Source: Acidiluteibacter sp963716125
GTDB lineage: Bacteria > Bacteroidota > Bacteroidia > Flavobacteriales_E > Vicingaceae
Assembly (NCBI GenBank): GCA_963716125.1
Contig: OY970294.1
Location: forward strand, 3,534,001-3,598,000
Direction: 5' to 3'
DNA length: 64,000 bases
A program made the position numbers and the translations under genes. The notes under the pieces were generated by a model that was not told where the DNA came from, did not search any database, and saw nothing but the letters and a program-made list of their open reading frames with translations. Below are positions 55,883 to 64,000 of this stretch, in pieces (the stretch's first letter is position 1; each line of letters opens with the position of its first letter).

Positions 55883-57277
55883 TTAAATTTTTAATGCTCG
55901 TGAGATTCCTTTTTGTAGTGCCTCTCCTGATGATTTTAAAATTGATTTTAATTCATTTAATGCCAAAACTGGGAAATACCTTGCAAATAATAAAAACAAT
56001 ACAAAGAAAATTCCAATTGTTCCAATAAAACATCCTATATCTACAAATGTAGGGTGAAACATGGTCCAACTTGAAGGTAAGTAATCTCTACTTAAACAGT
56101 TTACAATAATCATAAATCTTTCAAACCACATCCCAATATTTACAACAATTGAAATTATAAATGAAAGCATAATACTTGTTCTAACACTTTTAATCCAAAG
56201 CATGTTTGGAACAATAATATTACAAAGAATCAATAACCAAAATGCCCAAGCATAAGGTCCAGTAGCGGCTCCTACCGACATATAAGTGTTGCTTTCGTAG
56301 ATAACTCCGGTGTACCATCCTATAAAAAATTCCGCAAAATAAGCTGTAGCTACTAAACCACCACATACTATAATTACGATATTCATATATTCGATATGCT
56401 TAATAGTAACATATTCTTCTAAGTTCAATACCTTTCTCATAATAATCAAAAGAGTCTGAACCATAGCAAATCCTGAAAATACAGCACCCGCTACAAAATA
56501 GGGAGGAAAAATAGTACTATGCCATCCAGGTATTACAGATGTAGCAAAATCCATGGATACAATAGAGTGAACAGAGAATACTAAAGGTGTAGCCAATCCA
56601 GCTAACACTAAAGATACTTCTTCAAATCTACTCCAAGCTTTTGCATTTCCTGACCAACCAAAGGCTAATAAACTGTATACCTTTTTAGGAACTACTTTTG
56701 TAACTTTATCTCTAATAGTAGCAAAATCAGGAATTAATCCAATATACCAGAATACTAATGAAACTGAGAAATACGTACTAATTGCGAACACATCCCAAAG
56801 AAGTGGCGAATTAAAATTCACCCAAAGTGATCCAAATTGATTAGGCAATGGAAATACAAAATAAGCTAACCAAATTCTACCCATGTGAATACCAGGCCAA
56901 ACTGCAGCCATCATTACCGCAAAAATCGTCATCGCTTCTGCAGAACGGTTAATTGCCATTCTCCATTTTTGACGGAATAATAGAAGTACAGCAGAAATTA
57001 ATGTTCCTGCGTGTCCAATACCTACCCACCATACAAAGTTGGTAATATCCCATGCCCAACCCACAGTTTTATTAAGACCCCAAGTACCTACTCCGGTTCC
57101 TAGTAAATAGAGTATACATCCTATTCCCCATAAAGCCATAATACTGGCGATGCCGAAAGCAATGTACCAAGAACGATTAGCTTTACCAATAATTGGTCTA
57201 AGCACATCATTAGTGATGTCATCATAGGATTTTTCTCCTAATATTAGTGGTGTTCTTATTGCTGATTCCTGATGCAT
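55883..57277 (-). CDS. actC: Alternative complex III subunit ActC (NrfD-like quinol-binding membrane protein)
   Basis: Membrane subunit that binds quinol next to the ActB iron-sulfur chain. The 464-residue protein has about ten helices of the NrfD/PsrC type. Conserved blocks include WWVGIGHAGTLISAVLLLFRQKWR (in parts, about 83-106) and VHSIVSMDFATSVIPGWHSTIFPPYFV (in parts, about 236-262). Lies 31 bases after actB. Confidence 0.94.
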   Translation of the reverse strand: MHQESAIRTPLILGEKSYDDITNDVLRPIIGKANRSWYIAFGIASIMALWGIGCILYLLGTGVGTWGLNKTVGWAWDITNFVWWVGIGHAGTLISAVLLLFRQKWRMAINRSAEAMTIFAVMMAAVWPGIHMGRIWLAYFVFPLPNQFGSLWVNFNSPLLWDVFAISTYFSVSLVFWYIGLIPDFATIRDKVTKVVPKKVYSLLAFGWSGNAKAWSRFEEVSLVLAGLATPLVFSVHSIVSMDFATSVIPGWHSTIFPPYFVAGAVFSGFAMVQTLLIIMRKVLNLEEYVTIKHIEYMNIVIIVCGGLVATAYFAEFFIGWYTGVIYESNTYMSVGAATGPYAWAFWLLILCNIIVPNMLWIKSVRTSIMLSFIISIVVNIGMWFERFMIIVNCLSRDYLPSSWTMFHPTFVDIGCFIGTIGIFFVLFLLFARYFPVLALNELKSILKSSGEALQKGISRALKI

Positions 57278-57307
57278 TATAATACTTTTTTGCTATTTCT
57301 TGATTAA

Positions 57308-60300
57308 TTAAGCTTTTGCTTCTTCTATATTTCTAACTTTCAATTGGTAATATACATTTGGCTCTGTACCTATTTCTTCTATAACTCTATAAGCTCTTTG
57401 ACTGTCTGCTTTTTGTCTTACATGGGTTTCCTTATCATTCAAATCACCAAAAATAATCGCATTGGTAGGACAAGCTGATGCACATGCCGTTTCGATTTCG
57501 CCATCTTTAACAGCTCTACTCTCTATCTTAGCATTCAATTTTCCTTCTTGAATACGTTGAACGCACATACTACATTTTTCCATAACCCCTCTAGCTCTCA
57601 CTGTAACATCAGGATTTAATACCATTCTTCCCAAATCATCTTGAGCAGGGTTTATTGCATTAAAATCACTGTTATTTTGGTAGCTAAACCAGTTAAAACG
57701 TCTTACCTTATAAGGACAGTTGTTGGCACAATATCTTGTACCGATACATCTGTTATAAGTCATCATATTCAAACCTTCATTACTATGTGTAGTTGCCAAT
57801 ACAGGACATACAGTTTCACATGGTGCATGATTACAATGCTGACACATCATTGGTTGAAATACTACCTGTGGATTATCCTCAGGAATTTCTAAGTCCTTAT
57901 TATAACGAACATCTTTTTCAGGATCGGGAGTTGCTGCACTAAAATATCTATCTATTCTAATCCAATGCATTTCTCTTGATCTTCTTACTTCATCTTTACC
58001 AACAACTGGAACATTATTTTCAGAAGTACAAGAAGTTACACAAGCTGAACATCCAATACATGAGTTCATATCAATGGACATTCCCCATCTATGACCAACA
58101 TTAGCTACAGGGTGTTTACCCCATAAATCTGCATCGGTAGTTTTAATAGGACTATCATGCAAAGTAACTAAATGCGGTGGATTATAAGTTTCTATCGTTT
58201 TATTTTTGAAGGTATCAAAAGAAGTTTCTTTTACGATAGAATCTCTACCCATAATAGTTTGATGTGTTTGAGTAGTTGCAATCTGATAATCATCAGCTGC
58301 CATTTCAAAACTTACATCAGCACTATAGTTTTCTACATTATTTCCATAAGGCATTGCTGGATAAACGTTAAATCCAACTATTTGATCATCTTTACCAATA
58401 GTTTGACCATAACCAACAGCTACACCAAGAGTACCTCTTGCCTGTCCTGGTTGAGAAATTACAGGAACACCATTAAATTCAACACCATTAATTTTAATAT
58501 TCATGGTATTAGCATCCTTTTGCTCACCATATTCAGTATTGTAATCCAACTCACGAGCATCCGAAGGATTCATAGTAATATAATTGTCCCAAGTAATTTT
58601 AGAAATTGGATCGGGCAATTCTTGTAACCATGGATTATGAGCATCATTACCTGTACCAATACCCACTTTTTGGTAAAATTCAATTTCCCAATCTCCTGCA
58701 GGTGCCTTTGAAACTGAAGCGATTGCTGAATTAACATTCCCACTAAATACAGCATCTGATGCCGTATTCAAATCATGTGAAAAAACACCATCACCTAAAG
58801 TGGCACTCCAAAAGTCAAAGAAATTTAAACTCTTATTTTGCATTGGGTAGGCTTTCGCTTCCCAATTTTTCTTGATGTAAGAATAATAATCTCCATCCAT
58901 ATCCATCCAAGCCATCAAAGACTCTTGAAATTGTCTTGAATCAAACAATTTAGAAATTACAGGCTGAGATAAAGAATACTGACCTTGAGATGGGTTGAAA
59001 TCATTCCAAGATTCTAAATAATGATTATCAGGAGCAATATAATTACATAAATCTGTAGTAGCATTTGGACGAATAGCAAAAGAAACTCTTGTTTTTACTT
59101 TAGCCAAAGCTGCAGAAAAACCAGCTTGAGCAGGCATTGAATAAGCAGGATTAACTCCACTTATAAAAATTGCATCTACAGCTCCAGAGTTCATGTCCTT
59201 TGCTAATTTTGCAACCGCTTTATCGTTTCCTTGTCTTAAAAATGAAGGGTTATCTATATCAATAGTAGAACCATAACTACCCAAAAGGTTGTTAATAGCA
59301 TTAACTATTATTTGTGAATTTACATCATTAGAATTAGATATTACAAGTGCTGCACCTTTAGATTTTACTAAAGAATCACCTGCTCTTGCAATTTGCGCAT
59401 CTACAGTAGTACTTACAGAATTACCTGCATTACCGCCAACTTTAGAAGCAACATAATTATATAGTGCTGCCAATACCTTACCATGCTCTGATGGTTTGAT
59501 TGGTGTTCTATAATCAGCGTTAGAACCACTTAATGAAAAAGAAGTTTCAAACTGAAAATGTTGTGACATCCAATCGTTTTCAGGTTTTCTACCTAAAGCG
59601 TATTGTTTTGCAAATTGTATAGGAGAAATCCAATTACCTAGAAAATCTGCCCCTACTGAAACTATAGTTTTAGCATTTTCAAAATGATAAGAAGGCAAAA
59701 CATTTTTACCAAATGATTGCATATTAGCCTCGATTATAGCTGAAGAAGAAACTGCATCATAAGAAACATGTTCAATAGAAGCTGCAGGATACTTTGCTTT
59801 TAATTCTTCAATCAACATTTTGGTAGACGGACTAAGAATTGTATTGGTTAAAATTCTAATTGATCCACCTTTTGAATTAATAGCTGACAAATCTGCTTTA
59901 ATTGCTTTATCTAAACTAGCCCAAGATGCTGTTTCTCCATTTATCATTGGAGATTTTATTCTTTTACCATCATATAATGAAAGCAATGAAGAGTTAACTC
60001 TAGCACTTACGCCTCCATTTGTAACTTTTGATAGCTTATTCCCATCAATTTTAATTGGACGACCTTCTCGTGTTTTTACTAATATGCTTGCATAATCATT
60101 TCCATCAGAGAATGAGGTTGCATACCAATTAGCCAGTCCAGGTGTAATATTATCAGGTTTTACGACATAAGGAATTGCTTTAATAACAGGAGTTTCACAA
60201 GCTGCCAAAGAAGCCGCTGTAATTCCAAAACCTAAATACTTCAAAAAGTCTCTTCTTGTAGTAGAAGAAGATTCTAAAGCTTCTTTATCGCCTAAAAACT

Positions 60301-60406
60301 GTTCTGATGGCAAATACTCGCTAAATTCCTTATTTTTTGAAGTAGAAAAATTAGCAGAGTCATTTAACTCTTCAGTACCTTTCCAATATTTTTTATTCTT
60401 ATCCAT
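57308..60406 (-). CDS. actB: Alternative complex III iron-sulfur/molybdopterin-like subunit ActB
   Basis: Large periplasmic subunit fusing a molybdopterin oxidoreductase-like domain without its cofactor and an iron-sulfur domain. The 1032-residue protein has a variant Tat signal with RR at 51-52 (TTRRDFLKYLGFG) followed by ASLAACE. The iron-sulfur part has four cysteine clusters: CIGCSACVTSC, CQHCNHAPCETVC, CIGTRYCANNCPY and CSMC...CASACPT. The internal Tat position is typical of this family. Confidence 0.95.
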   Translation of the reverse strand: MDKNKKYWKGTEELNDSANFSTSKNKEFSEYLPSEQFLGDKEALESSSTTRRDFLKYLGFGITAASLAACETPVIKAIPYVVKPDNITPGLANWYATSFSDGNDYASILVKTREGRPIKIDGNKLSKVTNGGVSARVNSSLLSLYDGKRIKSPMINGETASWASLDKAIKADLSAINSKGGSIRILTNTILSPSTKMLIEELKAKYPAASIEHVSYDAVSSSAIIEANMQSFGKNVLPSYHFENAKTIVSVGADFLGNWISPIQFAKQYALGRKPENDWMSQHFQFETSFSLSGSNADYRTPIKPSEHGKVLAALYNYVASKVGGNAGNSVSTTVDAQIARAGDSLVKSKGAALVISNSNDVNSQIIVNAINNLLGSYGSTIDIDNPSFLRQGNDKAVAKLAKDMNSGAVDAIFISGVNPAYSMPAQAGFSAALAKVKTRVSFAIRPNATTDLCNYIAPDNHYLESWNDFNPSQGQYSLSQPVISKLFDSRQFQESLMAWMDMDGDYYSYIKKNWEAKAYPMQNKSLNFFDFWSATLGDGVFSHDLNTASDAVFSGNVNSAIASVSKAPAGDWEIEFYQKVGIGTGNDAHNPWLQELPDPISKITWDNYITMNPSDARELDYNTEYGEQKDANTMNIKINGVEFNGVPVISQPGQARGTLGVAVGYGQTIGKDDQIVGFNVYPAMPYGNNVENYSADVSFEMAADDYQIATTQTHQTIMGRDSIVKETSFDTFKNKTIETYNPPHLVTLHDSPIKTTDADLWGKHPVANVGHRWGMSIDMNSCIGCSACVTSCTSENNVPVVGKDEVRRSREMHWIRIDRYFSAATPDPEKDVRYNKDLEIPEDNPQVVFQPMMCQHCNHAPCETVCPVLATTHSNEGLNMMTYNRCIGTRYCANNCPYKVRRFNWFSYQNNSDFNAINPAQDDLGRMVLNPDVTVRARGVMEKCSMCVQRIQEGKLNAKIESRAVKDGEIETACASACPTNAIIFGDLNDKETHVRQKADSQRAYRVIEEIGTEPNVYYQLKVRNIEEAKA

Positions 60407-60441
60407 AGATATAAATTGAAACTTTGTGGAATTATTTTATC

Positions 60442-61701
60442 TTAATAGTGACACTTAGCGCATTCAATACCGCCTAACTCACTAACAGTAATAACACCGT
60501 CTTCTAAATATTCTTTTCTTAATTTTTCAGGTAATCTTTTATGAATTTCATCATAATAACCATTTCCTTCCATTTGCACTTTAGTTTCTTCATGACAATG
60601 AATACACCATCCCATTGTTAATGGAGCAAATTGTTTTCCAACAGTATAAGTCTCAACCGGCCCATGACATGTTTGACATTCGATTTGACCAACTTTAATA
60701 TGTTGTGAATGATTAAAATAAACGTGATCAGGAAGATTATGAACTTTAACCCATTTAATTGGAGTAGTATTTTCTCCGTAAGTTTTAGTTACAGGATCAA
60801 AATCTAAAGCTTTATAAATTTTTGCAATTTCTTCTTTACCGTATTGAGGTCCTTCATTAATATAGGTATGACAATTCATACATAAATTAGCAGCAGGAAT
60901 ACCAGCTGACTTACTATTTTTAGCACTACTGTGGCAGTACTGACAATCTATTTTATTCTGACCTGCATGTAATTGGTGAGAAAACTTGATAGGTTGTTCT
61001 GGCTCATAACCTTGATAAACGCCAATATTTAGAGCTGTATCCCATCCAGCCTTTGCTACTAAAACAATTAAACCAAGTACTATTAATGCAACAAATTTTC
61101 TATTGGTAGCCATCCAATTTTGAATAGCGCCAAACATATTCGTCTCTTCTTCAATTTCCCCTTCTTGCATTACAGAACGCAAGGAATAGTTCACCTTTCT
61201 AAGAATTCCGATAATAACCAAAAGAATTACTAATGCACCTAAAAATACATAAGTAGTAGAATTATCAGATTCCTCAACTGCAGCATCACCATTAGCTCCT
61301 GCTACAACCGGTGCAGCAGCATCAGCTGTTGCAGAAGCAGCTCCTGCTTCATTAACATATGCAAAGATAGCGTCAATTTCTTCGTTAGTAACAGGTTGAG
61401 CAGGCATTGCCAACTTATTAAACTCATTGTAAATTGCTACTGCATCTTTATCTCCTGAGGCAATGAATTCAGATGAGTTTTTAACCCATTTGTAAATCCA
61501 TTCCATATCATGCTTTTCAGTAACTCCAGCTAAACCTGGCCCCACTAAAGTTTTTTCACTTGGATAGTGACAAGAAGCGCAATAAGACTTAAAAAGCTTT
61601 GCCCCATCTTGAGCGTAGGCTATATTAGACAGTAGAGAAACAGCAACAAAAAGTAGCCCGTATATCTTTAAATTTATTGATTTAGTATGAAATGCCTTCA
61701 T
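60442..61701 (-). CDS. actA: Alternative complex III multiheme cytochrome c subunit ActA
   Basis: First gene of the operon. The ATG at 61701 (MKAFHTKS) gives 419 residues and a proper signal peptide (ending IAYAQ); longer starts would precede the promoter. Six CxxCH motifs are visible: CASCH in an N-terminal monoheme domain, then after an acidic linker and membrane helices CQYCH, CMNCH, CQTCH, CIHCH and CAKCH. The last five are the usual ActA pentaheme domain. The extra N-terminal cytochrome may carry electrons to the oxidase. Confidence 0.92.
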   Translation of the reverse strand: MKAFHTKSINLKIYGLLFVAVSLLSNIAYAQDGAKLFKSYCASCHYPSEKTLVGPGLAGVTEKHDMEWIYKWVKNSSEFIASGDKDAVAIYNEFNKLAMPAQPVTNEEIDAIFAYVNEAGAASATADAAAPVVAGANGDAAVEESDNSTTYVFLGALVILLVIIGILRKVNYSLRSVMQEGEIEEETNMFGAIQNWMATNRKFVALIVLGLIVLVAKAGWDTALNIGVYQGYEPEQPIKFSHQLHAGQNKIDCQYCHSSAKNSKSAGIPAANLCMNCHTYINEGPQYGKEEIAKIYKALDFDPVTKTYGENTTPIKWVKVHNLPDHVYFNHSQHIKVGQIECQTCHGPVETYTVGKQFAPLTMGWCIHCHEETKVQMEGNGYYDEIHKRLPEKLRKEYLEDGVITVSELGGIECAKCHY

Positions 61702-61761
61702 ATTAATGGTATTACGTGTATATCGCAACTGAAATTGAATTAAGTTTACTTTTATGTGGCG

Positions 61762-61769
61762 CAAATTTA
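61762..61769 (-). promoter_or_regulatory. act-cox operon promoter -7 element
   Basis: TAAATTTG followed by CG on the minus strand, a perfect TAnnTTTG, about 60 bases upstream of the actA ATG at 61701. No clean TTG at -33. It supports the shorter actA start. Confidence 0.5.
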
Positions 61770-61925
61770 TAAGAAACATCGTTTTTAGCTCACTATTTTC
61801 AACAAAATTAATTGGAGAAAGCTTAATTTATAATGAATCTAAATAAGTTTTAATTTCAATTCAAAGTTGTGATATATTGTTTTATTTAATTAATCAATTT
61901 GTAAATTCACTTCAATTAAAATTCA

Positions 61926-61933
61926 TAATTTTG
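61926..61933 (+). promoter_or_regulatory. Candidate -7 element for the SPOR gene
   Basis: TAATTTTG, a perfect TAnnTTTG, 24 bases before the ATG at 61958. Confidence 0.45.
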
Positions 61934-61957
61934 ATTTGAATTTTTAATTCAACTGCA

Positions 61958-62416
61958 ATGATAAAGAAATATGTTTTAACATTAATTGTAATTTTTCAAT
62001 CAATTCTATTATTTTCTCAAAATAATCAAGAAATTGGAGAAACTACGCAACAAAAATTAAAATTCACTAATCCTCAAGCTATGATTTCCAAATATACTAA
62101 GGAAGGGAAAATAGAAATTGTAGAAGATTACAAAATCGGAGTACTAGTTGAAAAATATAATGTTTCCAAAAAAGATTTTGGCTACAGAATTCAGGTTTAT
62201 TCAGGTTTATCGAGAACCGATGCTTTAAAAGCTCAAGGAAACTTCAATAGCAATTACAGAAAAATTTCCTCTTATTTAATATATCAACAACCTAATTTTA
62301 AAATAAGAGTGGGTGATTTTGAGGATAGATTAGCAGTTAATGAGTTTTTTGAAAAAATGCTACCAACTTTTCCTGGTTCATTTATTATTCAAGATGAAAT
62401 CAATTTTCATCCTTAG
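61958..62416 (+). CDS. SPOR domain-containing secreted protein
   Basis: A 152-residue protein with a signal peptide (about 1-20, LLFSQ) and a C-terminal SPOR-like domain of about 75 residues (GYRIQVYSGLSRTDALKAQ, then NFKIRVGDFEDRLAVNEFFEKM). SPOR domains bind peptidoglycan lacking stem peptides. Its stop overlaps by four bases the convergent OmpA-like gene. Confidence 0.82.
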   Translation: MIKKYVLTLIVIFQSILLFSQNNQEIGETTQQKLKFTNPQAMISKYTKEGKIEIVEDYKIGVLVEKYNVSKKDFGYRIQVYSGLSRTDALKAQGNFNSNYRKISSYLIYQQPNFKIRVGDFEDRLAVNEFFEKMLPTFPGSFIIQDEINFHP

Positions 62417-64000
62417 TCGATTGAAATCACTTTAAATTCCGTTCTTCTGTTTTTCGCCTTTCCTTTAACAGTATTATTTGATGCTATCGGCTGACTTTGG
62501 CCATATCCTTTAAAAGTTAATCTAGAACTAGATATGCCGTTCTTTATTAAATAGTTATAAACTTCTTTTGCTCTATTGGTAGATAAAGTATTATTTAGAG
62601 CAACGCTACCTTCATTATCCGTATGTCCTGCAATTTCGATAGAAAGGTTTTCATTTTTCTTTAAAAAGGTTACCAATTTATTCAACTCAGCCTTAGAATT
62701 ACCTAACAATTCATACTCATTAGTGGCATAGAAAATATTTTTAAGGATTACTTTTTCTCCCACCTTAATCTTATCTAATTCAATATTCATTTTATAAGGC
62801 TCATCTTCAGAAGCGTTCTCAATAGTAAAATTCTCAGAATAAAATAAGTACCCATCTCTAGAAACGTTCAAAGCATAATCTCTTGACAATGGTAAAGCAA
62901 TTAAAAAACTACCATCATTAGGATCTGAATAAGATGCAATTACAGTTTCTTCTGTTTCCATATTAATCAATTCAAATTTTCCTAATAAAGGCTTCTTTGT
63001 TTCTGAATCAATTACTTTTCCTGCCAAATAACTCACTTGTTTTGGTTGTATAGATGGATCCAAAGCAAACTCATATAAATCCAAACCTCCATATCCGCCT
63101 TCACGATCAGATGCAAAATAAGCTTTTTGACCATCGGGAGAGATCAAAATTGAGTTCTCATTACCAAAAGTATTAATTGGATAACCTAAATTTTGAGGAT
63201 TGCTCCAATTGCCGTCCTTATCTTTTCTACATAAATAAATGTCCAAATCACCCATTCCTGGATGTCCATCTGATGAAAAATATAAGGTTTGTCCATCAGG
63301 ATGAATAAAAACAGATTCTTCATTTTTAACAGTGTTTATATTCATTGGCAGTGGTTGAGGCATTGACCAATACCCCTCAGCATTTAATTCAGTAACAAAT
63401 ATATCACTATGTGATTTTCCATTTTTTGGTTTAACTCTTCTGATAAAATAAAGAGTTTTCCCATCAGCGCTAAAAGAAGGTTGAGTTTCCCAAGAACTAG
63501 AATTTACAGGCTTGCCGATATTTTCAGCTTTCAACCATCTTTGTCCAACTCTTTGTGAATAAAATAAATCACAGCTTCCATATCCTTTTCTTTCCGCACC
63601 ATATTCTCCATAAAATTCACAAGCGGTAAATATTAATAATTTACCATCAGCCGATAAAGTAGGAGCTCCTTCATTATTCTCGGTATTAATTGGCTGTCCT
63701 AAATTTTGAGATTTTTCCCATTTACCATCGATTAATTTACTTACATAAAAATCTTCATTAAATTTAATGGGTGAGTCAGGAGCAGGAAGTTGACGAGTAT
63801 ATAATAAGGTAGAACCATCAACTGTAATACTCGGAAAATATTCAGAATAAGATGAATTTACACCTTCGCCCATATTTATTGCTTTAAAAGGTACGGGGTT
63901 TTTCATTGCCTCTAAAGCATATTCTATATTTACTAATCGATCTTGTGCATCGCTTCTCAACCGTGGATCGGCCTTTGGCAATAAAAGATATCTTTCAAAA
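62413..64000 (-). CDS. OmpA family protein with PD40 propeller (PorE-like), 5' end outside the window
   Basis: The frame is open to the window edge, so the N-terminus is missing. The visible 528 residues contain PD40/WD40-like blades (YFPSITVDGSTLLYTR, PTLSADGKLLIF, PSFSADGKTLYFI, VFIHPDGQTLYFSSDG, ISPDGQKAYFASD), a carboxypeptidase-regulatory-like domain (AGKVIDSETKKPLLGKFEL) and a C-terminal OmpA peptidoglycan-binding domain (IEIAGHTDNEGS, NRAKEVYNYL, NRRTEF). This order, normally behind a TPR domain, matches PorE of the type IX secretion system. It is likely a periplasmic or outer-membrane lipoprotein anchoring a complex to peptidoglycan. Confidence 0.85.
   Translation of the reverse strand, partial: FERYLLLPKADPRLRSDAQDRLVNIEYALEAMKNPVPFKAINMGEGVNSSYSEYFPSITVDGSTLLYTRQLPAPDSPIKFNEDFYVSKLIDGKWEKSQNLGQPINTENNEGAPTLSADGKLLIFTACEFYGEYGAERKGYGSCDLFYSQRVGQRWLKAENIGKPVNSSSWETQPSFSADGKTLYFIRRVKPKNGKSHSDIFVTELNAEGYWSMPQPLPMNINTVKNEESVFIHPDGQTLYFSSDGHPGMGDLDIYLCRKDKDGNWSNPQNLGYPINTFGNENSILISPDGQKAYFASDREGGYGGLDLYEFALDPSIQPKQVSYLAGKVIDSETKKPLLGKFELINMETEETVIASYSDPNDGSFLIALPLSRDYALNVSRDGYLFYSENFTIENASEDEPYKMNIELDKIKVGEKVILKNIFYATNEYELLGNSKAELNKLVTFLKKNENLSIEIAGHTDNEGSVALNNTLSTNRAKEVYNYLIKNGISSSRLTFKGYGQSQPIASNNTVKGKAKNRRTEFKVISID

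Noticed and set aside
58172..58627. A 151-residue plus-strand gene inside actB
   Set aside because: It is the antisense reading of the conserved actB coding sequence, with no family features.

Overview
The window is about 64 kb of AT-rich chromosome from a member of the Bacteroidota, most likely a flavobacterium-like organism. The signs are a gliding-motility ABC ATPase (GldA), proteins with type IX secretion (T9SS) sorting tails, a bacterial GGGP synthase, an alternative complex III operon, SusC-like TonB receptor architecture, few Shine-Dalgarno sites, and several promoters of the Bacteroidota form TTG-N(17-20)-TAnnTTTG. Most of the window is housekeeping sequence with short spacing and many start/stop overlaps.

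Layout. 0-9.5 kb: a frameshifted partial ahcY, a 4'-phosphopantetheinyl transferase, GGGP synthase, a PnuC-type vitamin transporter with a NadR-like kinase, a TPP riboswitch driving a TonB receptor, an LRR protein, ribF and atpDC. 9.5-15.7 kb: surface proteins, including a tandem duplication of a lipoprotein plus T9SS-protein pair in which one partner is truncated. 15.9-19.5 kb: a MazG-like/dtd/rsgA operon whose 3' end is duplicated around an AAA_14/DUF4143 ATPase that is itself flanked by palindromic direct repeats. 19.7-24.2 kb: gldA, metK, der, era. 24.4-27.7 kb: an initiator tRNA followed by a tandem array of its own 3' end, carrying five GIY-YIG nuclease genes. 27.7-29.7 kb: an unknown two-gene module flanked by a duplicated cytochrome c gene end. 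29.7-43.1 kb: TauE/SafE, MlaEF, two T9SS paralogues, gcvP, a UbiA-like protein, kynU-kmo. 43.4-50.4 kb: gatC, acyltransferase, trpS, a 900-base non-coding gap with a MITE-like element, an outer-membrane barrel, ubiX, queG, ruvB. 50.5-61.7 kb: the complete respiratory operon actABCDEF-coxB-coxA on the minus strand. 61.9-64 kb: a SPOR protein and a partial PorE-like OmpA/PD40 protein.

How the genes work together. The act-cox operon encodes a quinol-to-oxygen electron path (alternative complex III passing electrons to an aa3-type oxidase), and atpDC uses the resulting proton gradient. The kynurenine genes, PnuC/NadR-like pair, ribF and TPP-controlled receptor are all cofactor supply. ahcY and metK are the two sides of the SAM cycle.

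The most unusual part is the tRNA-fMet locus. Seventeen extra copies of the tRNA T-arm/acceptor end follow the intact gene: twelve in 113-bp units and five in 348-bp units, the latter each holding a nearly identical 92-codon GIY-YIG nuclease gene whose stop codon abuts the tRNA segment. No integrase or transposase is visible. Two other loci in the window (AAA_14 and the two-gene module) also show cargo beside a duplicated 3' end of the neighbouring gene. Several conserved genes (ahcY, actD, one lipoprotein) carry single-base frameshifts, so some sequence error is possible.
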